Shown here in pieces: positions 10,089-19,083 of a DNA stretch of 64,000 nt. Made by a program: the position numbers and the translations under genes. The first letter of the stretch is position 1; each line of letters begins with the position of its first letter. Under the pieces are notes generated by a model that was given only the letters and a program-made list of their open reading frames with translations, did no database searches and was not told the origin of the DNA. This DNA is from Candidatus Saccharimonadales bacterium (GTDB lineage: Bacteria; Patescibacteriota; Saccharimonadia; Saccharimonadales; Saccharimonadaceae): positions 124,001 through 188,000 of the forward strand of contig JBDSSF010000003.1 of assembly GCA_039928925.1 (NCBI GenBank), written 5' to 3'.

Positions 10089-10937
10089 ATGAAGGGAATT
10101 ATTTTAGCTGGTGGATCAGGGTCACGTTTATGGCCCATAACCAAAGGTATTAGCAAGCAGCTAATGCCAATATATGATAAGCCGATGATTTATTACCCCT
10201 TAACGACGCTTATGTCGGCAGGGATTAAAGATATACTAATTATAACGACACCCGCTGACCAGTCTCAATTCCAACGCTTACTCGGTAATGGCTCGGATTG
10301 GGGTATTTCACTCACCTATGCCACACAAGCTTCGCCTGATGGTCTTGCACAGGCATTTATTATCGGCGAACAGTTTATTGGTAATGATAAAGTAGCGCTC
10401 GTACTCGGTGATAATATTTTTCATGGTCATAAACTAAGTGAATCATTAAAGAGCTGTATCAATCCTAGCGGTGGTATTGTATTTGCGTATGAAGTTTCTG
10501 ACCCTGAGCGCTATGGAGTTGTTGAGTTCAACGAACATGGACTTGCAATTAGTATTGAAGAAAAACCTGCCTCACCAAAATCTAGCTTTGCTGTTGTTGG
10601 ACTATACTTCTACGATAACGAGGTCGTTGAAATTGCAAAAAATGTTAAACCTAGTTCTCGAGGTGAGCTAGAAATTACCTCGATTAACGAGGAGTATCTT
10701 AGACGCGGCAAACTTGCAGTTACAACACTCGATCAGGGAGACGTATGGCTAGATACCGGTACAATTGAGTCTATGAGCCAAGCAACGGACTATGTGCGTG
10801 TTATTCAAAACCGTACAGGTCTAACTGTCGGTAGCCCAGAGATAATCGCACGTCGTGAAGGTTTTATAACAGATAGTCAGTTAAGAGACCTTGCTGAACC
10901 ACTCAAAAAATCCGGATATGGAAATTACTTGATTTAA
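10089..10937 (+). CDS. rfbA: Glucose-1-phosphate thymidylyltransferase
   Basis: A 282-residue RmlA. It opens with [17 protein letters not shown] and [16 protein letters not shown], the nucleotide- and sugar-1-phosphate-binding signatures. [33 protein letters not shown] and VWLDTGT follow. It makes dTDP-glucose from dTTP and glucose-1-phosphate and feeds rfbB and the rfbCD fusion, so the window encodes the whole dTDP-L-rhamnose pathway. It has its own promoter and is monocistronic as far as can be seen. Confidence 0.96.
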   Translation: MKGIILAGGSGSRLWPITKGISKQLMPIYDKPMIYYPLTTLMSAGIKDILIITTPADQSQFQRLLGNGSDWGISLTYATQASPDGLAQAFIIGEQFIGNDKVALVLGDNIFHGHKLSESLKSCINPSGGIVFAYEVSDPERYGVVEFNEHGLAISIEEKPASPKSSFAVVGLYFYDNEVVEIAKNVKPSSRGELEITSINEEYLRRGKLAVTTLDQGDVWLDTGTIESMSQATDYVRVIQNRTGLTVGSPEIIARREGFITDSQLRDLAEPLKKSGYGNYLI

Positions 10938-10995
10938 AGTATTTTTAGTCATGACTTCAAAATAATGCTCACCAGAACATAGTTATGCTTAGGTG

Positions 10996-11008
10996 TATAA
11001 TATACATA
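10996..11008 (+). promoter_or_regulatory. -10 box that decides the start of the M23-like gene
   Basis: TATAAT at 10996-11001 ends seven bases before the ATG at 11009. It lies between an upstream in-frame ATG (10985) and this one, so the transcript would not include the upstream ATG. I therefore place the start at 11009. Confidence 0.6.
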
Positions 11009-12103
11009 ATGCAGTTAGATAAAAATTACATACCTATTATTTCGATAAAACTTAAGGGATTCCTTGCAATCATATTTGTATATGCTATTGCCTGTTTAAA
11101 TATATCCCCAGCGTATGCTGATTCACCGGGAAATCTTTATCCACCATTTGATATTGGCTCTAGCTGGAATATCTGCCAAGGCTTTGAAAATGCATCCGGA
11201 ACACATAACGGTTCAAGCCACCTAGCACTCGATTTAACAAACTCTGGATGTGATAATGCTGCTACAGGAAGAGTCGTAAGAGCACCGTTCACTGGCTCTG
11301 TATCATGGTATGTTGCAAGTTCGGGTAGTTTATGTGTAACTGCGTTAGACGGTCGTAGTGTGATGATGACCCATATAGATAGTAATCTCACGCCAGGTAC
11401 TCTAGTAGATAATTATCAAGCTGTTGGTAATATTGCAGGACCTGGTCAACGTCAGAATAATGGCGTAGCACACATTCATCTTCAGGCATGGTCATCGCCT
11501 ATGTGCAGTAATAACAATAACCAGATACCATTTGACGCTGCACATAATACTCGGATTTGCGGTGCACCAGATTTTGCAGCTAACGGCCCAAACACATTTA
11601 ATAACGGAATTTGGGGATCAACCCGTTTTATAGCCGACGCATGTAGTACTTCAATCCCACCTGCTAGCCCTTCGGTTTATCGATTCTATAGTCCTATAAC
11701 ACAGCACCACCTATATACAGCTGATGTCAATGAAGTTAATATTTTAAGAACTGATCCTGGTTGGAATTATGAAAACACGGCATATATAGTAAAGTCTACA
11801 AGCGGATGTGCTGCAAATGAATCGGTGTATAGATTCTATAGTGAAAGGTTAAAAGTACACCTCTACACGATGGATGAGAACGAACGCTCAGTCCTGTCAA
11901 CATACCCACCTGACGCATGGAAATATGAAGGTGTTAGTTTCTGCACAGCAAGATCTAGTGAACCATCTACTCGCCCCGTGTACCGTTTCTACAGCGAAGG
12001 ACTCAAGTCACACCTATTCACTGCCGATGAAAACGAGAAGAATGAATTAATGAAACATTTGGATGTATGGCGATACGAAGGAGTTGCCTACTACGTTTAC
12101 TGA
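11009..12103 (+). CDS. Secreted M23-like peptidase with three DUF5648-like repeats
   Basis: About 364 residues from the leaderless start. A signal peptide ends near PAYA. The next 170 residues resemble a LytM/M23 zinc peptidase: GTHNGSSHLALDL supplies H-x3-D, GRVVRAPFTGSVSW forms the barrel strand, and VAHIHLQAW supplies the HxH motif. The final 140 residues are three copies of a 45-residue module with the pattern VYRFYS..L..HLYT.DENE......W.YEGV. These repeats are often found on secreted bacterial proteins and probably bind something outside the cell. It may cut peptidoglycan, its own or that of a host bacterium. Activity is inferred from the zinc ligands only. The last 7 bases overlap the convergent neighbour. 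Confidence 0.75.
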   Translation: MQLDKNYIPIISIKLKGFLAIIFVYAIACLNISPAYADSPGNLYPPFDIGSSWNICQGFENASGTHNGSSHLALDLTNSGCDNAATGRVVRAPFTGSVSWYVASSGSLCVTALDGRSVMMTHIDSNLTPGTLVDNYQAVGNIAGPGQRQNNGVAHIHLQAWSSPMCSNNNNQIPFDAAHNTRICGAPDFAANGPNTFNNGIWGSTRFIADACSTSIPPASPSVYRFYSPITQHHLYTADVNEVNILRTDPGWNYENTAYIVKSTSGCAANESVYRFYSERLKVHLYTMDENERSVLSTYPPDAWKYEGVSFCTARSSEPSTRPVYRFYSEGLKSHLFTADENEKNELMKHLDVWRYEGVAYYVY

Positions 12104-13416
12104 CCATTCCAATTTTGAGCGATCATACCAATACCAGCTACAAGATATGAATCCCAGTCACCGTTTGCAGGTAGACCGGAGACCGTGCCGGTTAAACTAA
12201 AGTTTGCTCCATTTTGTGTTGTACTGTTTGTCCTTGTGGCTCGAAGCCCATAGAAGTTAAAGTCTGTCGTATTCCAAGTACCTGAGAGTCCACAATACTG
12301 AGGACATTGATCTCCAGCTGATATTTGAACATTCTCAACTTTACTGTTCAATGTATCGCCGTTTTTACGAGCGTTTCCTTCCGCACTAAAGAATAGTCTT
12401 GGATCTAAGTGTGTGTGAATGCTTGCAATCGGAGTTCCACTTACATAGTACACAGCAACATCCTCACTTTTCCACCACTTAAGCGTAACGTCTGTTGGGT
12501 TATTACTTGCAGGAGAAAGATACTGGTACGTGAATTGACCATTTTGAACCCTTTCCCATACATAATACGGTGCTCCGCGAGACTCTGGTGCTCCAGTGTC
12601 GCTTTGAATCCCTAACGAAAGAGCATTATTATTGGCGTCATGTACATTTACATAGGATGAGTAACCGGTTCCACTACCATTTTCCGTGAGACGAGCATCG
12701 TAAGTTACATAAGGTGTTCCTTGCGGTACATATATAGGGTCTGCAACTACCGATCCTTGCGAGAAGTTAATACCTTCAAATGTCGTGTCTGCTATATCTC
12801 CAGTGTTTCTCGCGGCACCGAGTAAGGATATCGAGGGATTAGATGCTGCCACAGGATATGGACCTAGAGTCACATTATGATCAACACTAACACTGATACC
12901 TTGTGGTCCCCATTCAACGGTGAATAAATGAGATGTGCCAGTAATCGCATTTGCTGGCCAATAGCCACCTACTGGCTTACCGTTCGCCGAGCCTTCAATC
13001 ATTAAAGTAGGGCTATTAGGTGAAACACCTGGATCTTTGATGAGACCAAAAGCAATAAAATTGTTTGGATCATTCCATAGCTGAACCAGTCCTTTGTAGC
13101 CCGAGCCTGATCCATACGTGCAGGCAGACGGGCAATAAGAACCTTTGAGTACGACGTCCAGTTTTCCTGATGAGCTACCTCTGTAATTTGTTGTTGAACC
13201 TGACTGATAATTAACAGCACCAGTGCCCCATGCGCCACTTGTTGCTCTTCGACCCCATGAGTGTGCAGTGTCATTAAATTGGCCTTTTGTCGCATAGAGA
13301 CCAGGATCCCAGCTATAGGGAGAAATTGCAGTTGTGACGGCATTGACTGGAGCAGAGTAAATAACAATCCCAATTACTGCAACAAATAGGCTTGTAATAA
13401 TCTTTGTAGTTCGCAT
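12097..13416 (-). CDS. Secreted protein with two concanavalin-like lectin/glucanase-fold domains (tentative)
   Basis: I place the start at the ATG at 13416, not 90 bases upstream. From there the protein has a clean signal peptide (MRTTKIITSLFVAVIGIVIYSAPVNA), and a -10 box sits seven bases before it. The mature part, about 410 residues, is rich in Gly, Ser, Thr and Asn and seems to hold two beta-sandwich domains of about 200 residues. Segments such as LVQLWNDPNNFIAFGLI and HLFTVEWGPQGISVSVDH resemble LamG or GH16-like folds. I cannot assign an enzyme activity. It is flanked by other secreted proteins and overlaps the M23-like gene tail to tail. Confidence 0.6.
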   Translation of the reverse strand: MRTTKIITSLFVAVIGIVIYSAPVNAVTTAISPYSWDPGLYATKGQFNDTAHSWGRRATSGAWGTGAVNYQSGSTTNYRGSSSGKLDVVLKGSYCPSACTYGSGSGYKGLVQLWNDPNNFIAFGLIKDPGVSPNSPTLMIEGSANGKPVGGYWPANAITGTSHLFTVEWGPQGISVSVDHNVTLGPYPVAASNPSISLLGAARNTGDIADTTFEGINFSQGSVVADPIYVPQGTPYVTYDARLTENGSGTGYSSYVNVHDANNNALSLGIQSDTGAPESRGAPYYVWERVQNGQFTYQYLSPASNNPTDVTLKWWKSEDVAVYYVSGTPIASIHTHLDPRLFFSAEGNARKNGDTLNSKVENVQISAGDQCPQYCGLSGTWNTTDFNFYGLRATRTNSTTQNGANFSLTGTVSGLPANGDWDSYLVAGIGMIAQNWNGQ

Positions 13417-13423
13417 AAGTATA

Positions 13424-13429
13424 ACTATA
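13424..13429 (-). promoter_or_regulatory. -10 box, leaderless type
   Basis: The minus strand reads TATAGT, ending seven bases before the ATG at 13416. There is no Shine-Dalgarno, so the mRNA should start at the start codon. Confidence 0.5.
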
Positions 13430-13500
13430 CACTTTTTTATAGAAAGTTGCATACTTGTTATGTTTACGTTAAAATATGTATATACAAAAAGGAATAATCC

Positions 13501-14079
13501 ATGCAAATAAAAAAAAGTAAATCAAACAAAAAAGCTTATATCATTATAGTTATTATATTGTTATTGTTAGGTGCAAGCTTATTTACTTATTTTTACATAA
13601 AACAACAATCAGCTAACTCACGCAAAACTCAGTATGGGTCGGAGTCTACAAACCCAACAACAAACGTCCCGACACCGTCCACCGTTCCAACAACAGGTCC
13701 TTCAATAGGTAGCTCTAAGGATGGGTCATCTTCGCCTAGTAATAACGTCGTAATTGATCCGTCTAAAACACCGTCAACACCAGTAGGTACGTTTGTGAGT
13801 AACCATAAACCTAACCTTAATGGCTCACCTGCACCAAACACTATGAATTCTGTTTGTTCGACAACCCCAGGTGCTAGTTGTGTTATTGAATTTACAAAGG
13901 ACAATCAAACATTACTACTCATAGCTAAGACTGCAGATGCAAGTGGTAACGTAACCTGGGATTGGAAATTACAAGATATTGGCCTTACTGCTGGCACATG
14001 GACTGTTACGGCCATAGCAAAGAACGGCTCACTAAGTGCTCAGTCGACTGATCCCACTAAGCTTGAGGTGATGCAGTGA
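13501..14079 (+). CDS. Membrane-anchored Ser/Thr/Pro-rich protein
   Basis: A 192-residue protein with a lysine-rich start, one membrane helix (about residues 12-31) and a low-complexity Ser/Thr/Pro/Asn linker from about 35 to 115. A compact C-terminal domain of about 75 residues follows, with two cysteines (SVCSTTPGASC) and beta-like strands (TWDWKLQDIGLTAGTWTVTA). That domain resembles an immunoglobulin-like fold but I do not recognise the family. AAAAAGGA precedes the ATG by 8 bases. The gene overlaps the next one by four bases (GTGA), so the two are cotranslated. It is probably displayed on the cell surface. Confidence 0.7.
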   Translation: MQIKKSKSNKKAYIIIVIILLLLGASLFTYFYIKQQSANSRKTQYGSESTNPTTNVPTPSTVPTTGPSIGSSKDGSSSPSNNVVIDPSKTPSTPVGTFVSNHKPNLNGSPAPNTMNSVCSTTPGASCVIEFTKDNQTLLLIAKTADASGNVTWDWKLQDIGLTAGTWTVTAIAKNGSLSAQSTDPTKLEVMQ

Positions 14080-15773
14080 AAAAAAAATTCCTGAAAGTTA
14101 GTGTATGCGTTTTAGTCCTAGTGTCAATATTCACTCCTTTGATGTTACTGAATAAGACAGTAGCGGCTAGTCAAAGTGATATTATCAGCGACGGTGTGTT
14201 TGGTAATGAAGATGCGATGAGCGAGGATCAAATCAATAATTTCATTAACGCTTTTTCAGGAAGTTGCCTCAGACCCTCAAACTATCCTGCTGGACTTAGC
14301 CCGGCTACATGGAATGAACCTATAAGCTATACGGTCTACGGAGGTGATGTATCAGCTGCTAGAATTATCTGGAAATCTGCTAAGTTGTACCACATAAATC
14401 CTCAAGTTATTCTTGCTACCCTCGAAAAAGAACAGGGTATAGTTAGTGGAAATGCTCGCTATGGATGTTCTAGGACAGTATATAACTCAGCTATGGGCTA
14501 CAATTGTCCTGACAGTAGTGAAAATGCTTTGAAATCATACCCTAATATTGGTATTGGTGATGATCAGAAAACATGCGTTCAAAGAGAGCAGAACGCAACA
14601 TTTTCGCGTCAAGTAAATCATGCTGCATGGCAGCTAAGTTTTGATGCGCATCGTGCATATGGTGATATATCTTGGCTAGACGATGGCGCAGTAACGTATG
14701 GCGGGTTCATGACTCAAGGTAATCGAGCACGGGTTCAGAATGGTAGTATACAATATTATGATGGGATAGCAAATATTGATGGGACTTCAATCCAAGTAGC
14801 AAATGGGCCTACGGCTGCTCTCTACAACTACACTCCCCACTTTAATAGTTTTGAAACAATATTCACTCGTTGGTTTGGTACGACTCATACAACAAACATA
14901 CCGGGTTGTGATGCTGCGACAAACACCTCACTCTCATGTGTATGGAAGGCGCGTAAGCCTGATGGTTCAGAGGTGATCACAACTTCTTTCGGAGATATAA
15001 ATTACTACGTCAATAACCTAGGATACGGATATGTTGGAATGATATTTCTAAGTCGAAATCAAATTTCGCCCTCCAGTGGTAATATTCCAGTTTATGCAAT
15101 GACCAAATCCAGCGGTGCTACGTTCCTGACAACTAATCTTACAGAATATAATGCACTTTCAGGCTCATTTACTCCAAATGGAATATTATTTTATGCAGAT
15201 CCTGCAAATTCTAATAGCGGCTATTCTGTGTACCGGTTATACAATTCTCAGAATCAACAGCATGTATGGACGACTAGGCCATATGATTACCCTTCTAGCT
15301 ACGTGAGTGAGGGTGTTGTTTTCAGTGCACTCAGTCCTGTTATACAAGAGGTTGCACCAGCACAAGGTCAAAACCTCGTATATCGTTTTAGAAACCTCCC
15401 TAATAACGTCCACTTTTGGACGACTGACGTCAACGAGCGCGACTCAATGATACGTGCCGGATATACGTATGACGGTGTTGGGTGGAAGAGTGTTCAAGGC
15501 CAAACGGGTACCGTAGTCTATAGAATGTATTCTGATGGTCTTAAGCAACACCTTTATACAACTAGTTGGCCGGAAGTACATGATCTTGCGACTAATCATA
15601 ATTGGCAGTATGAGGGTGTTGCGATGTATGCTGCTAGTAACGGTACTCCGGTTTTTCGTCTATACCGTCCACAGACAGGTGAGCATTTTTATACGACTGA
15701 TTCAAATGAGCGTCAATTCCTCATTTCGCAAGGCGTATTTTTAGATGAGGGCATCGCATGGTACCAACCCTAA
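14076..15773 (+). CDS. Secreted lysozyme-like ('hemagglutinin'-type) protein with five DUF5648-like repeats
   Basis: A 565-residue protein from a GTG start. It has a signal peptide (about 1-31) and then a domain of about 230 residues with IWKSAKLYHINPQVILATLEKEQGIV. That motif matches actinobacterial secreted proteins often labelled hemagglutinin, whose fold resembles lytic transglycosylases. The glutamates in LEKEQG are the candidate catalytic residues. Residues about 335-565 hold five repeats of the VYR.Y.......HFYTTD..E.........DEGI.W type, the same module as in the 11009 protein. It overlaps the previous gene by four bases. Peptidoglycan cleavage is inferred, not shown. Confidence 0.75.
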   Translation: MKKKFLKVSVCVLVLVSIFTPLMLLNKTVAASQSDIISDGVFGNEDAMSEDQINNFINAFSGSCLRPSNYPAGLSPATWNEPISYTVYGGDVSAARIIWKSAKLYHINPQVILATLEKEQGIVSGNARYGCSRTVYNSAMGYNCPDSSENALKSYPNIGIGDDQKTCVQREQNATFSRQVNHAAWQLSFDAHRAYGDISWLDDGAVTYGGFMTQGNRARVQNGSIQYYDGIANIDGTSIQVANGPTAALYNYTPHFNSFETIFTRWFGTTHTTNIPGCDAATNTSLSCVWKARKPDGSEVITTSFGDINYYVNNLGYGYVGMIFLSRNQISPSSGNIPVYAMTKSSGATFLTTNLTEYNALSGSFTPNGILFYADPANSNSGYSVYRLYNSQNQQHVWTTRPYDYPSSYVSEGVVFSALSPVIQEVAPAQGQNLVYRFRNLPNNVHFWTTDVNERDSMIRAGYTYDGVGWKSVQGQTGTVVYRMYSDGLKQHLYTTSWPEVHDLATNHNWQYEGVAMYAASNGTPVFRLYRPQTGEHFYTTDSNERQFLISQGVFLDEGIAWYQP

Positions 15774-15778
15774 TCTGA

Positions 15779-17665
15779 TTATTCTTGATTAGTAAGTCTA
15801 ACTTTTTCATCTATTAGAGATTGTTGAAGTGGTATATCGTAAAACGCATCAACTTTTGAAAGATTTTGATTAATGTTTGGGTCATGTTTAACGTATTTTT
15901 TCCACTGTTTAATAAACTTAGCAATGGCAGCATCCATCTCTTTAGTATCACGTTTTGCAAGTTCATCTGGTGCGCCAACTGAAATCGATTCATGGTGTAG
16001 CAGTCGTACGTGTGGTGTATATAAATTTTGATATCCTTTTTCATATATCCTTAAGCAAAGATCAACATCGTTATATGTTATACGATAGCTCTCATCAAAG
16101 CCACCAATTTCATCAAACAAACTTTTCCTTATCATCAAGCAAGCGGCCGTCACTACAGTCATATTGTGTTTCGTGTTGATGTAGAGGTGCTGCGTTTGGC
16201 TCATTTGCTGTTGAAGTGTCATCATTTGGAATGAGTTTGCAGCTACACCGCCAAGTCCAACCCCAACACCTGCATGCTGTATGTGATAGCCGTCAGGATA
16301 GAACAATAGACAGCCGACTGCTCCAATTTCTTTTCGCTGCGCATCACCACCTAGAAGCTGTAGCCAGTCTCGAGTAAGAACCTCTGTATCGTTATTTAGC
16401 ATTAAGATAAGCTTACCCTTCGCCTGCCTTGCACCCTCATTACAACTACGTGCGTAACTAAACGGCTTCTCAAACCAATTTATAACTTTGAAATTATCGT
16501 GTTGAATTTTTACATCATCATAATACTTCCACACTCGCTTGTCTGTGCTGCCCGTATCAACAAGTAGTATTTCGAAATTATCATAAGTTGTCTGATTATA
16601 GATAGATTCAATACATCGCTTCACTACCTTGTATTGGTTAAAGCTAGGTATAACAATTGATATTAATGGGTTATTTCTTAGAGGATATGTCACGTTCCAG
16701 TATCCTGAGTGTTGCTTGTCCTGCTCCACGATCGCATCATCATACCCGCGGCTTCGTAGGTCATCAAGTAGGGCACCTCTCTGTGCATCAAGTACATATG
16801 GCTTCGAGTCTGTACTTTTCGCAGTTGATGCATCGTGAATACGCCAACTGTAACAAACTTTTTGTATATGATGGATCTTAGTTGTTTTTTGGCAAATACG
16901 GAGGTAAAGATCCCAGTCCTGGGCACCGTTGTACTCAGGACGCTCACCACCTATTTCATCATAAAGCGACTTACGTACAACAGTAAAATGCGTAAAGTAA
17001 TTAACGCTATGCATAAAATCAGGATTGAAATCTGGCTTAAAAACATACCCTAGATGATGATGAGAATCTTCAGTAATTTTATCTTCATCTGTGTATATGA
17101 AATCGATATTTTTATCAATATTTAATGATTTAACTGTCTCAAATAGTGCATTTGGCCACAGAATATCATCATGGTCAAATATTCCAACGAATTCACCGCT
17201 TGCAAGCTCAACTGCTTTGTTAGTAGCTCCTGCAATACCGAGGTTTTTTTTCAGAAATGAGTATTTTATACGTTCATCGGTAGTAGCATAAGTCTCAATG
17301 TACTTTCGAACTTCTTTATTTGGTGAATTATCATCGACAATAATTAATTCCCAATTTTCATAAATTTGACCAATAACTGAATCAAGGCATTCTATCAGAA
17401 ATCTCTTGTCAGTATTATAGGTTGGAACGATGATCGAAATCAGAGGCTTATAGGTAAATCCTGTAATTTCTTTCCGACTCTTTGCTATTTCTACAAAATC
17501 TGGAAAGTTTTCCTCAATCCAACGTTCATAGTTATCTTTAACCCTCACACGAAGGTGCGGGGCAATTGCTCGTTTTAATGCATTCTTCAATCTAGGCTGC
17601 TTACTAAGCATTTTCTTTCCTAAAACTATTGAATGATGTGCTGTAGACTTCATGATTTTTTTCAT
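15779..17665 (-). CDS. Glycosyltransferase with two GT2 domains
   Basis: A 628-residue protein. The first GT2 domain, about residues 72-300, has SIIVPTYNTDKRFLIECLDSV, IIVDDNS, GIFDHDDIL and YTDEDKI. The second, about 335-570, has SIVIPSFNQYKVVKRCIESI, LLVDTGSTD and LMLNNDTEV. Double-headed GT2 enzymes of this layout often build repeating polysaccharides by adding two sugars in turn. The C-terminal 50 residues are charged and unassigned. It is convergent with the 14076 gene, five bases apart, and divergent from 17731. Confidence 0.88.
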   Translation of the reverse strand: MKKIMKSTAHHSIVLGKKMLSKQPRLKNALKRAIAPHLRVRVKDNYERWIEENFPDFVEIAKSRKEITGFTYKPLISIIVPTYNTDKRFLIECLDSVIGQIYENWELIIVDDNSPNKEVRKYIETYATTDERIKYSFLKKNLGIAGATNKAVELASGEFVGIFDHDDILWPNALFETVKSLNIDKNIDFIYTDEDKITEDSHHHLGYVFKPDFNPDFMHSVNYFTHFTVVRKSLYDEIGGERPEYNGAQDWDLYLRICQKTTKIHHIQKVCYSWRIHDASTAKSTDSKPYVLDAQRGALLDDLRSRGYDDAIVEQDKQHSGYWNVTYPLRNNPLISIVIPSFNQYKVVKRCIESIYNQTTYDNFEILLVDTGSTDKRVWKYYDDVKIQHDNFKVINWFEKPFSYARSCNEGARQAKGKLILMLNNDTEVLTRDWLQLLGGDAQRKEIGAVGCLLFYPDGYHIQHAGVGVGLGGVAANSFQMMTLQQQMSQTQHLYINTKHNMTVVTAACLMIRKSLFDEIGGFDESYRITYNDVDLCLRIYEKGYQNLYTPHVRLLHHESISVGAPDELAKRDTKEMDAAIAKFIKQWKKYVKHDPNINQNLSKVDAFYDIPLQQSLIDEKVRLTNQE

Positions 17666-17673
17666 CTTACTCT

Positions 17674-17679
17674 ATTGTA
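17674..17679 (-). promoter_or_regulatory. -10 box of the double-GT2 gene
   Basis: The minus strand reads TACAAT, ending eight bases before the ATG at 17665, another leaderless-type arrangement. A divergent -10 box for the next gene lies 38 bases away. Confidence 0.45.
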
Positions 17680-17716
17680 TGTAACTTCGATACTTTATCC
17701 AAACCCAACTATCAGA

Positions 17717-17730
17717 TATACTATGATTAA
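17717..17730 (+). promoter_or_regulatory. -10 box of the 17731 glycosyltransferase, leaderless type
   Basis: TATACT at 17717-17722 ends eight bases before the ATG at 17731. No Shine-Dalgarno is present. Confidence 0.5.
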
Positions 17731-19083
17731 ATGGCAGCATATACTTATCTAGTTGACTCTACATATCCTTCACCTGAAATAATCCAGCGTTTGAATGGTG
17801 TTGTCTCAAGTGCAAAAAAAAATGGCGATGAGCGTGAAATACTTTTTTACGGTGATAATCTCCCCGTAGTTAATGAACATCGTTATATTCGACATATTAC
17901 GGGCTCAAATCAAATCAAATCACTTCAAACTGCCGTTATTACGTCAAGCGGTGAATGGATCATATTCACCACCCTAGAAGCAATACTCACAGAATATAAT
18001 AAAATCGAGGATGATATCAGCCGATATAATGATAAGCTCTTTTTACTGCCAGCAAGCCTTAATTTCTTAGAGAAAAAAATAGGGTTAAGACATCTAAAAA
18101 TGACACCCTACGTTGCTTGTAGAAAAACGTTTATTATCAATTTTATAGATAAGATTGATTCGATAAAACATCTCGTTAGGCTTACTGATCATGAACTAAA
18201 GCTATCCATAATACCCGACTCGCAAGCATCAACACTGAATCCCGTAGTTGATTCTTACACTTTTATGAGGCCATACGTAGCTATATTTAAACGCGGGATT
18301 TATCATATCAAATATCGGGTTGGAGACTATCGTAGAAGAAAACGTGCATATCGTCTCAGCCGTAATGTACTTAGAGTAAAATACTCCAACGACATTCCAG
18401 TATTTATCATTTGTAGGGATCGTGTGACGCCGCTCAAAAAACTAGTAAAGTGGCTTGAGGATGAAAACTTGAAGAACATATTTTTTATAGATAATGCCTC
18501 AACCTATCCTCCGTTATTAGAATACTTTCGTAATTCGCCATATCAAACGATTCGACTTAATGTAAATGCTGGCCATACCGCTCCATGGCAAGAAGGTATA
18601 GTACAGTTATATGCGGCCGATAAACCATTTATAGTTACAGACCCAGATGTGATTCCTTCACAAGAAGCACATGGTGCGGTGAAATTATTTGCACGTCTAC
18701 TAAATGATCACCTTGAAAGAATTAAGGTAGGTTTTGGTCTTCGTATTGATAATTTACCAGATAGCTACGACCTTAAACAACACGTCATATCATGGGAGAA
18801 GCAGTTTTGGGTATCTGAGGTTGAAACTGATGTGTATGATGCAGAAACCGACACTACGTTTGCACTTTATCGTCCTGGGACGCCATACGTTATAGGTCCA
18901 GCACTTCGAACTGGAGGAGTTTTTGTGGCAGAGCATGAGCCATGGTATATTGATAGCAAAAATGTTAACGATGAAGTTAAGTACTATCGTGAACATGCCG
19001 ATAAAATAATCGGATCATGGGGTATTGATGGTAGCGATATCAGTGATACATATGCAGTAAACTCAAGTCATCTGAAACTATAG
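17731..19083 (+). CDS. Glycosyltransferase, GT-A/GT2-like
   Basis: A 450-residue protein. The N-terminal 190 residues look like a degenerate GT2 fold (SSGEWIIFTTLEAILTEYN). The C-terminal 240 residues look like a working GT-A domain: VFIICRDRVTPLKKLVKWLE, IFFIDNAST and VTDPDVIPS, where D-P-D is the likely metal-binding motif. Both strands carry overlapping 3' ends, since it overlaps the convergent 19078 gene by six bases. Substrate is unknown. It shares the region with other polysaccharide enzymes. Confidence 0.75.
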   Translation: MAAYTYLVDSTYPSPEIIQRLNGVVSSAKKNGDEREILFYGDNLPVVNEHRYIRHITGSNQIKSLQTAVITSSGEWIIFTTLEAILTEYNKIEDDISRYNDKLFLLPASLNFLEKKIGLRHLKMTPYVACRKTFIINFIDKIDSIKHLVRLTDHELKLSIIPDSQASTLNPVVDSYTFMRPYVAIFKRGIYHIKYRVGDYRRRKRAYRLSRNVLRVKYSNDIPVFIICRDRVTPLKKLVKWLEDENLKNIFFIDNASTYPPLLEYFRNSPYQTIRLNVNAGHTAPWQEGIVQLYAADKPFIVTDPDVIPSQEAHGAVKLFARLLNDHLERIKVGFGLRIDNLPDSYDLKQHVISWEKQFWVSEVETDVYDAETDTTFALYRPGTPYVIGPALRTGGVFVAEHEPWYIDSKNVNDEVKYYREHADKIIGSWGIDGSDISDTYAVNSSHLKL

